From Lachnospiraceae bacterium (lineage in GTDB: Bacteria; Bacillota; Clostridia; Lachnospirales; Anaerotignaceae), in assembly GCA_003543235.1 (NCBI GenBank), contig DPJA01000038.1:442233-506232 (forward strand): a stretch of DNA of 64,000 nt, in the 5' to 3' direction. Position numbers and translations under genes: made by a program. Numbering within the stretch: position 1 is the stretch's first letter; each line of letters begins with the position of its first letter. Under the pieces are notes generated by a model. That model did not search any database. It saw only the letters and a program-made list of their open reading frames with translations, and had not been told where the DNA came from. This document shows, piece after piece, positions 1 to 7,774 of the stretch.

Positions 1-44
1 ACGGCTTAGAAGGCCGTTGCTCTATCCAACTGAGCTACCGATCC
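1..44 (-). tRNA. tRNA-Arg (anticodon TCT), 3' part cut by the window edge
   Basis: Read on the minus strand this is the 5' part of a tRNA: acceptor strand GGATCGG, D-arm with GCTCAGTTGGATAGAGC, then anticodon stem ACGGC/GCCGT closing the loop CTTCTAA, giving anticodon TCT (Arg, AGA codons). The variable and T arms lie outside the window. It sits 36 bp downstream of tRNA-Gly and is probably cotranscribed with it. Confidence 0.93.
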
Positions 45-80
45 ATAACAGGAACATTCAGTCCTTATTGATTTTGTTAA

Positions 81-151
81 AGCGGGTGATGAGAATCGAA
101 CTCACGTGTTCAGCTTGGAAGGCTGACGTTCTACCATTGAACTACACCCGC
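81..151 (-). tRNA. tRNA-Gly (anticodon TCC)
   Basis: Complete 71-nt cloverleaf on the minus strand: acceptor GCGGGTG pairs with CACCCGC, the T-loop is TTCGATT, and anticodon stem TCAGC/GCTGA closes CTTCCAA, giving anticodon TCC (Gly, GGA codons). No CCA is encoded. A consensus promoter lies directly upstream. Confidence 0.96.
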
Positions 152-174
152 ATATATCGTGACCAACAAAAACT

Positions 175-203
175 ATTATACTCTATACCACATATATTGT
201 CAA
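175..203 (-). promoter_or_regulatory. Sigma-A promoter of the tRNA-Gly/tRNA-Arg unit
   Basis: On the minus strand there is a perfect TTGACA (198-203), a 17-bp spacer and a perfect TATAAT (175-180), placing the start about 15 bp before mature tRNA-Gly. Full consensus fits a stable-RNA promoter. The -35 box touches the inverted repeat at the end of the upstream gene. Confidence 0.85.
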
Positions 204-234
204 CAACTTTTTTAAAGTTTTTAAAAAAGTTGTT
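202..234. repeat. Inverted repeat over the end of the YfcE-like gene
   Basis: A 14-bp perfect inverted repeat (202-215 with 221-234, loop of 5) includes the stop codon of the phosphodiesterase gene and reaches the tRNA promoter -35 box. In the minus-strand transcript no T-run follows the stem, so it is not a classical intrinsic terminator. It may protect the mRNA 3' end or slow polymerase before the tRNA promoter. Confidence 0.6.
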
Positions 235-730
235 TGCTCCCTCCATCAGCACAATATTCATATGCTTGGCACCGTATTACACCGCTTTGTGTCACCTCTA
301 ATATGCCGTAAGTTGGATATTGCGTGCTTCGTGGCAAAGATATACTTCCTGGGTTAAATAACACAATTCCCATGCTTTCATCCAAAACAGGCTGATGGAT
401 ATGACCAAAAAGCACTGCATCCGCCTCCTTTTCTCTTCCCCAAAGGCTGATACTAAGAAAGTTGTAATTTACTCTCTGCCTGTGTCCATGCGTAAGTAAT
501 ATCTTTTTTCCACCCAAAGCAATCATTGTTTCATACGGAACGCTACTATAAAAATCATTATTACCTGCAACATAATAAAATTGTCTGTCTTTAAACTGTG
601 CTTTCAACTTTTCAGCATCGTCAACCAAATCACCAAGATGTATCACTGTGTTTATATCGCTGTATTTCTCTATAAGATTATGTGCATTATTCAAGTATCT
701 GTGTGTATCACTTATAACTAATGCTCTCAT
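221..730 (-). CDS. YfcE/MJ0936-family metallophosphoesterase
   Basis: Small cytoplasmic calcineurin-like phosphoesterase of 169 residues. The metal-binding motifs appear in order: DTH at residues 8-10, GDLVDD near 34, GNND near 60, THGH near 82 and GHIH near 112. Family members hydrolyse phosphodiesters in vitro but the cellular substrate is usually unknown. The gene follows rdgB directly, a common clostridial pairing. Start choice: ATG at 730 lies 11 nt after an AAGGAG site; a TTG six bases upstream (736) would overlap the rdgB stop and cannot be excluded. The inverted repeat at 202-234 covers its end. Confidence 0.88.
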   Translation of the reverse strand: MRALVISDTHRYLNNAHNLIEKYSDINTVIHLGDLVDDAEKLKAQFKDRQFYYVAGNNDFYSSVPYETMIALGGKKILLTHGHRQRVNYNFLSISLWGREKEADAVLFGHIHQPVLDESMGIVLFNPGSISLPRSTQYPTYGILEVTQSGVIRCQAYEYCADGGSKQLF

Positions 731-732
731 AA

Positions 733-1323
733 TCAAATCATCTCCTTAAGTCTTTCTTTCATTGCACGTAGTGCCTTTCCTCTATGGCTAATTTTATTTT
801 TCTGCTCAATATCCATTTCAGCGGTATTAATTCCAAACTGCGGAACGTAAAAAATAGGGTCATATCCAAAACCATTTCCACCTTTAGCCTCATGGGCAAT
901 CATACCCTCAATAGTTCCCGTTGTTGTAACAATTCTTCCGTCTGGAAAAGCTGCAGCTATAACACTAACAAATCTCGCCGTTCTTTTTTCATCTGGCACG
1001 CCATGGAGCATCTCAAGTATTCTTTGATTTTTTATATCATAGGATGTATTCTCACCCATAAATCTGGCACTATGCACACCTGGTTGTTTGTTTAAATAAT
1101 CTATTTCCAATCCTGAATCATCACTAAGGGTAATACATCCGCTTGCCTGCATTATTTCTTTCGCCTTTTTTATAGCGTTCTCCTCAAAGGTTTTGCCATC
1201 CTCGTCAACATCTATATCTATGCCCGCCTCGGTCATTGTAACCACCTCTGCATCCAGTTCTTCCAGCATAAGCTTAACCTCTTTAACCTTGCCAGCATTT
1301 TTTGTAGCAAATATAATTTTCAT
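733..1323 (-). CDS. rdgB: RdgB/HAM1-family XTP/dITP diphosphatase
   Basis: Housecleaning pyrophosphatase that removes dITP, XTP and ITP so that deaminated purines are not built into nucleic acid. The 196-residue protein begins with the substrate-binding ATKNAGKV segment and carries SDDSGLEID (catalytic acidic cluster), GGNGFGYDPIF and the SHRGKAL signature near the C terminus, all typical of the family, at normal length. ATG at 1323 is chosen because AGGAGGG lies five bases before it; the longer frame to 1362 adds residues unlike the family. It is followed within two bases by the phosphodiesterase gene, so the two are cotranscribed. Confidence 0.95.
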   Translation of the reverse strand: MKIIFATKNAGKVKEVKLMLEELDAEVVTMTEAGIDIDVDEDGKTFEENAIKKAKEIMQASGCITLSDDSGLEIDYLNKQPGVHSARFMGENTSYDIKNQRILEMLHGVPDEKRTARFVSVIAAAFPDGRIVTTTGTIEGMIAHEAKGGNGFGYDPIFYVPQFGINTAEMDIEQKNKISHRGKALRAMKERLKEMI

Positions 1324-1396
1324 TTTTCCCTCCTGAAATTCAAAACAATTATACATCTTCATTTTATATAATTTTATTATACATCATTTTGTGCAC

Positions 1397-1430
1397 AAAA
1401 AAAATACCCTTTGTAAAAACACAGGGTATT
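1397..1430 (-). terminator. Intrinsic terminator after the amidase gene
   Basis: On the minus strand AATACCCT (1430-1423) pairs with AGGGTATT (1410-1403) and runs into a T8 tract (1404-1397). It lies 16 bp past the amidase stop, separating it from rdgB. Confidence 0.85.
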
Positions 1431-1445
1431 CCTTTGTTAATCTTT

Positions 1446-3302
1446 CTACCTTACACTGTAGTTATTCATCATATCAACAATTGCCGAATAAATTGCATTT
1501 GCCGCAATATCTTTATAGCTATCTTTTGACAGCTTTTCTGCATCAGCCGCATTGGAAATAAATCCAATTTCAACAAGTGCCGCTGGCACGGTTGTTTGGT
1601 TCAGCACAATTAAATCAGACCTGTTTTTAATGCCTCTGTCAGTTGTTTGTAAAGCCTTTACAAGGTAGCCCTCTAAATATTCAGCTGCTATCTGACTTGT
1701 AAGCTTGCCTGACACATCTGTAGCGTGAACAGTATATAGTGTTTCTGTTCCATTAGGCAGAGAACTTGTACTGGAATTTATATGTATTGATATAAATAAA
1801 TCTGCAATGCTGTTTGCCATTTTTGCCCTGTTTACATTGGTAGGGTAACTGTCATTTGCCCTAGTTAAATAAACTTTTATGTTATTATTCGACTCAAATA
1901 AATCATATACTCTAAGGGCAATCTGAAGGTTTAATTCCTTCTCAACAAGGCCATTTCCGCTTGCACCAGGGTCAGTCTTTCCATGCCCTGGGTCAATTAC
2001 AACTATTTTACTATACACATCTCTTGGCGACATGATTTTAATACGTATTTCGGCATCAGTTACATATATTTTGGTTGCAACTATTGCATTTTCATTAATT
2101 ACAAACTGTGTGTTTCCACTTGTTGTATTCTGCACTGTAATATTAGATACCAGGTTGTTATTAACAGATATAATACCGTAGCCATATGTATTATGATAAT
2201 CATCGTCAAGGGTAACTTTATAGTTTCCTAGCAAATAGTTATCTGTTGTACTAAAGTCATTTTCTTTAAGGCCATTTAAATTTTTAAGCACAATTGTGTT
2301 AGTTGCTGAATCATAAGTAAGATTATTCAATGTTGATTTTTCAGTATCAACTGCTGTGCTTCCGCTGCCACTAGACCCATCAGTACTTGTATTTTTATTT
2401 GTTTCAAGGGTGACTAAAATACTTTTTTTATCGCTGCTAAGACTAACATTGTAATTAACCGTTGCTGTTAAATCAAGCACAACTCTTGAAATTTTTACAG
2501 GTTCAACTTGATTTTGTGCCGACCTTATGGATTTTACAGTGGTGCTGTTTGTTGTTGTTATATTTGTGTTAGCAATACCCATATCTGCATTGTACACATC
2601 AACCACAATTCTGTTTTCACCCAGTAAGAAGCTGTTATATTTTTCTATAACATCACTTGCCTTAATTGTAAATATTTCCTTATCACTTGTTGATGAAGGA
2701 ACATTTACACCTGTTAGTTGTATATCATTATCTTTAGGCGTTGTTGCCGTTGTAGTAGTTGAATTACCATTCGAGCTATTTGTTGGTACTTCTATTACTG
2801 GATTACTATATCCTTTTTCATTAATAGTAATAAGCCTTGTTGCATCATCCCACCCAACAGTACAACCCAAGGCTTCAGAAGCCGCACGCACAGGTATCAT
2901 AGTTCTGTCATTAATAATTTTTGCAGAGGTATCCATTTTAAAGTCAAGACCATTTGTATGTCCCGTATTACTATCAATTTTCAGGTCTACTATGTCATTA
3001 TCTTTTACAATATAAACTTGCTGTGTACTGTCATTCCACGTTACTTCTGCACCCATTTTTTCAAATATAGCACGAACTGGTACAAGGGTTCTGCTATCAA
3101 TTATAACTGGCGGAACATCCATGTTCGTTATTTTATCACCGTTAACCTTAATAGTAACTTCCTCTGCACTATAGGCATGGTTTGCCCCATCATACACAAG
3201 GTTCATATCAATTGTGTTTCCATATATAACACTGCTACTTCCCGCAACACAAAATGCTGCTGTAACAGCAACCAGAATTTTTTTAAAATTAAATTTTAAC
3301 AA
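1446..3302 (-). CDS. N-acetylmuramoyl-L-alanine amidase with stalk and AMIN domains
   Basis: Exported cell-wall hydrolase that cleaves the bond between MurNAc and the stem peptide. A signal peptide (two Lys then a hydrophobic stretch ending near SVIYG) is followed by a copper-amine-oxidase-like stalk domain (about 45-145, two repeats each with an R-x-M/L-V/I-P-V-R-A core), a Ser/Thr/Asn linker, AMIN-like beta domains (about 190-410) and a C-terminal Amidase_3 domain (about 430-618). Zinc and catalytic residues are visible in DPGHG, VEKEL, SIHINS and VEIGF. TTG at 3302 is preferred because AAGGTGG lies six bases before it; an ATG at 3332 would overlap that site. AMIN domains usually target septal or polar wall. 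Confidence 0.93.
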   Translation of the reverse strand: MLKFNFKKILVAVTAAFCVAGSSSVIYGNTIDMNLVYDGANHAYSAEEVTIKVNGDKITNMDVPPVIIDSRTLVPVRAIFEKMGAEVTWNDSTQQVYIVKDNDIVDLKIDSNTGHTNGLDFKMDTSAKIINDRTMIPVRAASEALGCTVGWDDATRLITINEKGYSNPVIEVPTNSSNGNSTTTTATTPKDNDIQLTGVNVPSSTSDKEIFTIKASDVIEKYNSFLLGENRIVVDVYNADMGIANTNITTTNSTTVKSIRSAQNQVEPVKISRVVLDLTATVNYNVSLSSDKKSILVTLETNKNTSTDGSSGSGSTAVDTEKSTLNNLTYDSATNTIVLKNLNGLKENDFSTTDNYLLGNYKVTLDDDYHNTYGYGIISVNNNLVSNITVQNTTSGNTQFVINENAIVATKIYVTDAEIRIKIMSPRDVYSKIVVIDPGHGKTDPGASGNGLVEKELNLQIALRVYDLFESNNNIKVYLTRANDSYPTNVNRAKMANSIADLFISIHINSSTSSLPNGTETLYTVHATDVSGKLTSQIAAEYLEGYLVKALQTTDRGIKNRSDLIVLNQTTVPAALVEIGFISNAADAEKLSKDSYKDIAANAIYSAIVDMMNNYSVR

Positions 3303-3352
3303 AATCAGCCCACCTTTATCATACTTTAACAATTTTTTTCATTCCATACAAA

Positions 3353-3381
3353 AGTATACCAAATAAATACAGTCTTGTGTA
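3353..3381 (-). promoter_or_regulatory. Predicted sigma-A promoter of the amidase gene
   Basis: On the minus strand an extended -10 TGGTATACT (hexamer at 3353-3358) lies 17 bp after TACACA (3376-3381), about 50 bp before the chosen start. The -35 matches consensus at four of six positions, so the call rests mainly on the -10. Confidence 0.5.
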
Positions 3382-3487
3382 GCTTTATGTAAATCCGAAA
3401 TAAAAACTTAATATTTATCGTACAAAAAGCATACACTAATCAGGACAAAGTATAGCATAAAAGTTATTAAAAGGATGGTGTAAAAAT

Positions 3488-3637
3488 ATGGATATAAATT
3501 GTGCTTTAAAATGTACACATCAAAAAAACGGCAAATGCCGTCTTAGTCAACCAAAAAGCTCTTCTTTTTTATTTTTAGAAGAGCCATCATGCCCTTATTT
3601 TGAAAAAACAGTGCCTCATTCCTCTCCAACAAAATAA
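3488..3637 (+). CDS. Small Cys-rich protein, 49 aa, unknown function
   Basis: Short frame starting MDINCALKCTHQKNGKCRL. Cysteines lie at 5, 9, 17 and 35, the last in a CPYF motif, a layout suited to binding one metal ion. I recall similar short clostridial proteins of unknown role, sometimes oddly named as dehydratases; this is from memory. An AAGGATGG site nine bases before the ATG and an intrinsic terminator directly after the stop support expression. It is the only plus-strand gene among minus-strand genes here. No function is assigned. Confidence 0.72.
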   Translation: MDINCALKCTHQKNGKCRLSQPKSSSFLFLEEPSCPYFEKTVPHSSPTK

Positions 3638-3641
3638 ATAA

Positions 3642-3668
3642 AAGGGCAAGGTTTATCACCTTGCCCTT
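3642..3668. terminator. Bidirectional terminator between the small Cys-rich gene and the Lon-like gene
   Basis: A perfect 10-bp stem AAGGGCAAGG/CCTTGCCCTT (3642-3651 with 3659-3668) lies between two convergent genes. On the minus strand it is followed by TTATTTATTTTG, so it most clearly ends the Lon-like transcript; it may also serve the plus-strand gene. Confidence 0.8.
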
Positions 3669-3680
3669 GGCATTTTAGAT

Positions 3681-6098
3681 TTATAATCGCCTTACAGTAC
3701 CATCAGACGATACTTTTTTATAATATTCTCTAAGTTTTTTACTAACCAATCCTTTTATTGAATTTGGAGGATATTTTGAATTTTTATTAAGTTTCCCCGC
3801 TTGCACTCCTGTAAGTATCTCAATTCCTTCATCTATATGTGTAATAGGATAAATATGAAATTTACTCTCCTTAACTGCTTCAATAACATCTTCTTTAAGG
3901 ACCAAATCGCTTATATTTGATGATGGTATAATAACTCCTTGCCCTCCCGTAAGCCCTCGCTTGTTGCAAAGGTCAAAAAAGCCCTCTATCTTGTGAGTAA
4001 CCCCACCTATCGCCTGTATCTCCCCACGTTGATTAACCGAACCTGTAACCGCAAGCTCCTGATTAATAGGAACTTCTGCAAGACTGGATAAAATGCAGTA
4101 AAGTTCTGTACTTGATGCACTATCACCGTCTATTCCATTATAGTTCTGCTCAAAGCATATACGGCACGAAAGTGACAATGGAAACTCCTGTGCATATGTG
4201 TTTCCCAAATATCCTGTAATAACCTGAACGCCTTTGTTGTGAGTAGGTCCACTCATATGAGATTCTTTTTCAATATTAACAATTCCACTTTTGCCTATAT
4301 ATGTTGTAGCTGTAATTCTAGATGGATTACCAAAAGCATAACTACCCATATCTAACACTGCAAGCCCATTAATTTGACCTATTTTACTTCCACAAGTGTC
4401 AATCATTATTACTTCTTCTTCAAGCATTTCTCCAAGCTTTTCTTCATACATTTTAAGGCGTTTCTCTTTTTCAAAAATTGTTTTCTTAATATGCTCTGCT
4501 GTTACCATTGTATCCCCAGCCATTGTTGCCCACGTTTCAGCCTCACAAAGTATTTCACTTATGCAGTTAAATCTTGTGGAAAGTTTATTCTGACTTTCAA
4601 CCAGTCTGGATGTGTATTCCACAATCTTTGAAACAGCCATAGCATCAAATGGCATCATTTTTTCCTTTACTGTATAAGCTTTTATAAATCTAGCAAACTG
4701 ATTTATATTTTCCTTGCTTCGATTCATCTCATAGTCAAAATCTGCAAGAATTTTAAAATATTTATCAAAATCGTCTTCATATTCCCTAAGCATTTCATAA
4801 TAATAGGTGCTTCCTATCATAATAACCTTAACATTCACAGGTATTGGTTCCGGCCTAAGGGTTGGTGCAAGAACACCGCCCATCTGTTCTCTTATACTTT
4901 CCATTGAAATTTCTCTGGTTTTAACTACACGGTGAATTGCCTCCCAAGACTGAACATTGCTAAGCACATCATGTGCCTGTAAAATAAGATAGCCTCCATT
5001 TGCTTTATGAAAAAGACCAGCCTTGATTTTCATAAAGTCGGTGGTAAGGTTACCAAATTCATTATCATATTCCAACTCACCCATCAGATTATAGTAAGTT
5101 GGATTAAAGTCTATAACTACTGGTGCTCCGTTGGTCTTAGAATTGTCTATTATAAGATTAACCTTGTATTTAAGGGTAACGTCCTCTGGTGCTTTTTTTG
5201 AAATCATAAGTGGCAAAAGACTTGCCATAGTGTCATCATCATCAGGCTCTGCTGGAGCAAACTGATTAATATTTTCCAGCACATCTTCCTGTACCGCCTC
5301 AATATATTTCATCACTCTGTCATAATGTTTATATTTCTCCTGTGCAGAGCTTACATGGTGTCCTATAGCAAACATTCCAACCTTGTAATCAAGGTCATCT
5401 ATAGCTTTTCTGCATTCCTTTTCGTCATCTTTTATGTCACGCATAATAGATGCGGCTAAATCCTGCACAATGTCACTTTCCTTATTTATTTTCTCCTTAA
5501 CGTCCTCGCTAAGTTTATCATACTGTTCTTCATTTACAGACTCTCCATTCACTATTGGCATAAAATAAATTCCAGCATTTGTGCTTTTTATAGTAAAATT
5601 GTGTTCGGTAGCAATGTCACTCATATTCTTCATTAATTCATCTCGTCGGTCGTCATAAACCTTAAGTATTTCGTTTTTTTGCTTTTCATAATCCTCTGAG
5701 TTAAAAGCCTTTTGTATCTCACTTTCAAAAATAACAACAAGCTCGTTCATATCATCTTTAAACTGCCTGCCAATTCCCGGTTCAAACCTAAGTGCTAATG
5801 GGTTTCTTGGATTATCAAAATTATATACATAGCACCAATCATAAGGTACTCTTTCTGTTTGGGCAATTTTTTTGGTGCTTTGTTCTGCATAAGTGGTTTT
5901 ACCAACACCTGAAGGTCCTGCCATGTAGATATTGTAACCTTTGTTTTTGACCTTCAAACCAAAATTAAAGGCATTAACTGCCCTATCCTGACCAATTATA
6001 CCTTCCAACGGTTCAATCTCGTCAGTGCTTTCAAAACCTAAGCTTTTAGGGTTACAAAAGTTATTGAGCTGTGTGTATTTAAGTTCTTTTGTCTGCAT
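3681..6098 (-). CDS. Lon-family ATP-binding protease (AAA_32 type)
   Basis: Cytoplasmic Lon-like protein of 805 residues, distinct from the canonical LonA and LonB encoded further on. A P-loop GPSGVGKTT lies at 61-69, followed by a long helical insertion (about 110-280). The C-terminal Lon protease domain has the catalytic Ser in GDSASS (near 662) and Lys in THKIEGFF (near 704). The segment where Walker B is expected reads GGYLILQAHDVL, with Gln where I would expect the acidic residue, so ATP hydrolysis may be weak. ATG is preceded by AGGAGTG. It follows rimI by 40 bp and is probably cotranscribed with the tsaE-tsaB-rimI genes. Substrates are unknown. Confidence 0.9.
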   Translation of the reverse strand: MQTKELKYTQLNNFCNPKSLGFESTDEIEPLEGIIGQDRAVNAFNFGLKVKNKGYNIYMAGPSGVGKTTYAEQSTKKIAQTERVPYDWCYVYNFDNPRNPLALRFEPGIGRQFKDDMNELVVIFESEIQKAFNSEDYEKQKNEILKVYDDRRDELMKNMSDIATEHNFTIKSTNAGIYFMPIVNGESVNEEQYDKLSEDVKEKINKESDIVQDLAASIMRDIKDDEKECRKAIDDLDYKVGMFAIGHHVSSAQEKYKHYDRVMKYIEAVQEDVLENINQFAPAEPDDDDTMASLLPLMISKKAPEDVTLKYKVNLIIDNSKTNGAPVVIDFNPTYYNLMGELEYDNEFGNLTTDFMKIKAGLFHKANGGYLILQAHDVLSNVQSWEAIHRVVKTREISMESIREQMGGVLAPTLRPEPIPVNVKVIMIGSTYYYEMLREYEDDFDKYFKILADFDYEMNRSKENINQFARFIKAYTVKEKMMPFDAMAVSKIVEYTSRLVESQNKLSTRFNCISEILCEAETWATMAGDTMVTAEHIKKTIFEKEKRLKMYEEKLGEMLEEEVIMIDTCGSKIGQINGLAVLDMGSYAFGNPSRITATTYIGKSGIVNIEKESHMSGPTHNKGVQVITGYLGNTYAQEFPLSLSCRICFEQNYNGIDGDSASSTELYCILSSLAEVPINQELAVTGSVNQRGEIQAIGGVTHKIEGFFDLCNKRGLTGGQGVIIPSSNISDLVLKEDVIEAVKESKFHIYPITHIDEGIEILTGVQAGKLNKNSKYPPNSIKGLVSKKLREYYKKVSSDGTVRRL

Positions 6099-6138
6099 GG
6101 ACTTATCACTCCTTTACCATAATTGCGTCCTTTAAGCT

Positions 6139-6606
6139 TCATACCTTGTTATATCCCTCATAATTTTCGAAATATTTCCACATTATTACTGCATCCTCGT
6201 TAGTATCTTTATAATAGTTTTTTCTAAAACCCTCTGGCTTAAAGCCATATTTAGTATAAAGCTTTTGTGCTGGCATATTACTTATCTTCACCTCAAGGGT
6301 AATCCCTATCATCTCATGTTCTTTTGCTATTTTAATAAATTCCTCTATAATAGCATCACCTATGCCACATCTTCTGTATTCCGGCAAAACTGCTACATTT
6401 GTTATTTGCCCTTCATTAACCACGTGCCACATACCTGCATATCCAACTACTTTTCCATCAACCAAAGCAACTCTGTATATTGCCATCTTATTCTCATTTA
6501 TCTCTCGCTTAAAATCCGCCTTAGTCCAAGCAATATGGAAACAAGCTTCCTCAACTAAAAGCACACCATCTATATGCTCTGCTTTCATAACTGCAATTTC
6601 TAACAT
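6139..6606 (-). CDS. rimI: Ribosomal protein S18-alanine N-acetyltransferase RimI
   Basis: GNAT-fold acetyltransferase of 155 residues. The acetyl-CoA binding loop reads RRCGIG at 78-83, after the beta-4 segment ITNVAVLPEY; the C-terminal SNMPAQKLYTKYGF matches the RimI pattern. RimI acetylates the N terminus of ribosomal protein S18, and in Firmicutes it commonly lies with tsaB and tsaE as here. Its ATG shares one base with the tsaB stop (TAATG), indicating translational coupling. Other small GNAT enzymes look alike, so the name rests on sequence plus neighbourhood. Confidence 0.92.
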   Translation of the reverse strand: MLEIAVMKAEHIDGVLLVEEACFHIAWTKADFKREINENKMAIYRVALVDGKVVGYAGMWHVVNEGQITNVAVLPEYRRCGIGDAIIEEFIKIAKEHEMIGITLEVKISNMPAQKLYTKYGFKPEGFRKNYYKDTNEDAVIMWKYFENYEGYNKV

Positions 6607-7322
6607 TATTTTATCTCCTTAGCTTCATTAGCCACTTTTTCTTCAAGCTCTCGCTCTGCCTGTGGCTTTCTTAAGTATACAGGTGCAAACATACTTCCAT
6701 TTACAGTCCTTCCCTGCCTTGCCAACACTTCTGCCAATGCCGCAACTGACGCTGCCCTTTGCAAATTACAGTTAGCAGGTGCAAGTGTAAATAAGGTGTT
6801 TTCCATCAATTTTTCTTTGTAAACAGGCACACCATCGCCAAGGAAAATAGTTTCTTGTCCATTAAGCTCAGCTATTTCAATAATATCGTCTATGCTTCTT
6901 GCGTCTTCTGGCAAAACGGTTTCAAGCACTCCGTGTTTCCACCTGAAAATTCCTGTATAAACCTGATTTCTTCTTGCATCCATAATAGGACAAATCAATT
7001 TATCTGTGTTGAATATATTGTATGCCAAAGCACTTAACGTTGGCACTGGTATAATATCAATGTTAAGGCCATGAGCAAGCCCTTTTGCTGTTGCTGCACC
7101 AATTCTTAGTCCCGTAAAAGAACCTGGCCCTTCAGAACAGGCAATATAGTCCAATGTTTTTAAATCCAGCTCTGTCATCTTCACAATTTCGTTTACCATT
7201 GGCATAATGGTTTGAGAATGTGTCATTTTATAATTAAGCGTGTATTCCGCAAGACATTTTCCATTTTCGGTAATTGCACATGATGCCACAAGACCTGACG
7301 TATCTATTGCTAGAATTTTCAT
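6606..7322 (-). CDS. tsaB: tRNA threonylcarbamoyladenosine biosynthesis protein TsaB
   Basis: ASKHA-fold partner of TsaD and TsaE in making t6A at position 37 of ANN-decoding tRNAs. The 238-residue protein opens with LAIDTSG, has the conserved SEGPGSFTGLRIG segment near 65-77 and ends with APVYLRKPQAE, typical of TsaB. ATG at 7322 is preferred: AGAGGTGG lies five bases before it, and the upstream GTG (7331) falls inside that site. It lies between tsaE and rimI. The catalytic partner TsaD is not in the window. Confidence 0.95.
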   Translation of the reverse strand: MKILAIDTSGLVASCAITENGKCLAEYTLNYKMTHSQTIMPMVNEIVKMTELDLKTLDYIACSEGPGSFTGLRIGAATAKGLAHGLNIDIIPVPTLSALAYNIFNTDKLICPIMDARRNQVYTGIFRWKHGVLETVLPEDARSIDDIIEIAELNGQETIFLGDGVPVYKEKLMENTLFTLAPANCNLQRAASVAALAEVLARQGRTVNGSMFAPVYLRKPQAERELEEKVANEAKEIK

Positions 7323-7334
7323 TTTTGCCACCTC

Positions 7335-7763
7335 TTATTCTTCGTTATTAATAGTTATCTTCCTGTAATCATCACCCTTTTCAAGGTTCTTCTCAACAGT
7401 AATCCACACAGCCTCCTGTGGTATAATTTCTTTGACCAATTCTGCCCATTCAACAAGACAAACTCCGTTGCCAAAAAAATAATCTTCATATCCCGTATCG
7501 TCCATTTCCTCTATACAGTTAATTCTGTACACATCAAAATGATAAAGGCTTAATCGCCCTTGGTACTCGTTTATAATAGTAAAAGTTGGGCTGGTAATAT
7601 ATTTATCCGTAACACCCAAGCCCTGGGCAAAACCCTTTGTAAACACAGTTTTGCCAACACCAAGGTCACCGCTAAGGCAGTAAATACTTCCTGGTTTGGC
7701 TTCCTCTCCAATTTTTTTACCCAAAGCCTTTGTTTCTTCAGGACTGTAACTTTCTATAATCAT
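7335..7763 (-). CDS. tsaE: tRNA threonylcarbamoyladenosine biosynthesis ATPase TsaE
   Basis: P-loop ATPase of 142 residues that drives the TsaBD cycle in t6A synthesis. Walker A reads GDLGVGKT at 32-39, followed by the family segment SPTFTIINEYQG and YHFDVYRI; the C-terminal part has CLVEWAEL. Length is normal. ATG is preceded by AAGGAG at seven bases. The stop is 12 bp before tsaB, in the usual tsaE-tsaB-rimI order. Confidence 0.95.
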   Translation of the reverse strand: MIIESYSPEETKALGKKIGEEAKPGSIYCLSGDLGVGKTVFTKGFAQGLGVTDKYITSPTFTIINEYQGRLSLYHFDVYRINCIEEMDDTGYEDYFFGNGVCLVEWAELVKEIIPQEAVWITVEKNLEKGDDYRKITINNEE

Positions 7764-7774
7764 TTTCGTTCTCC

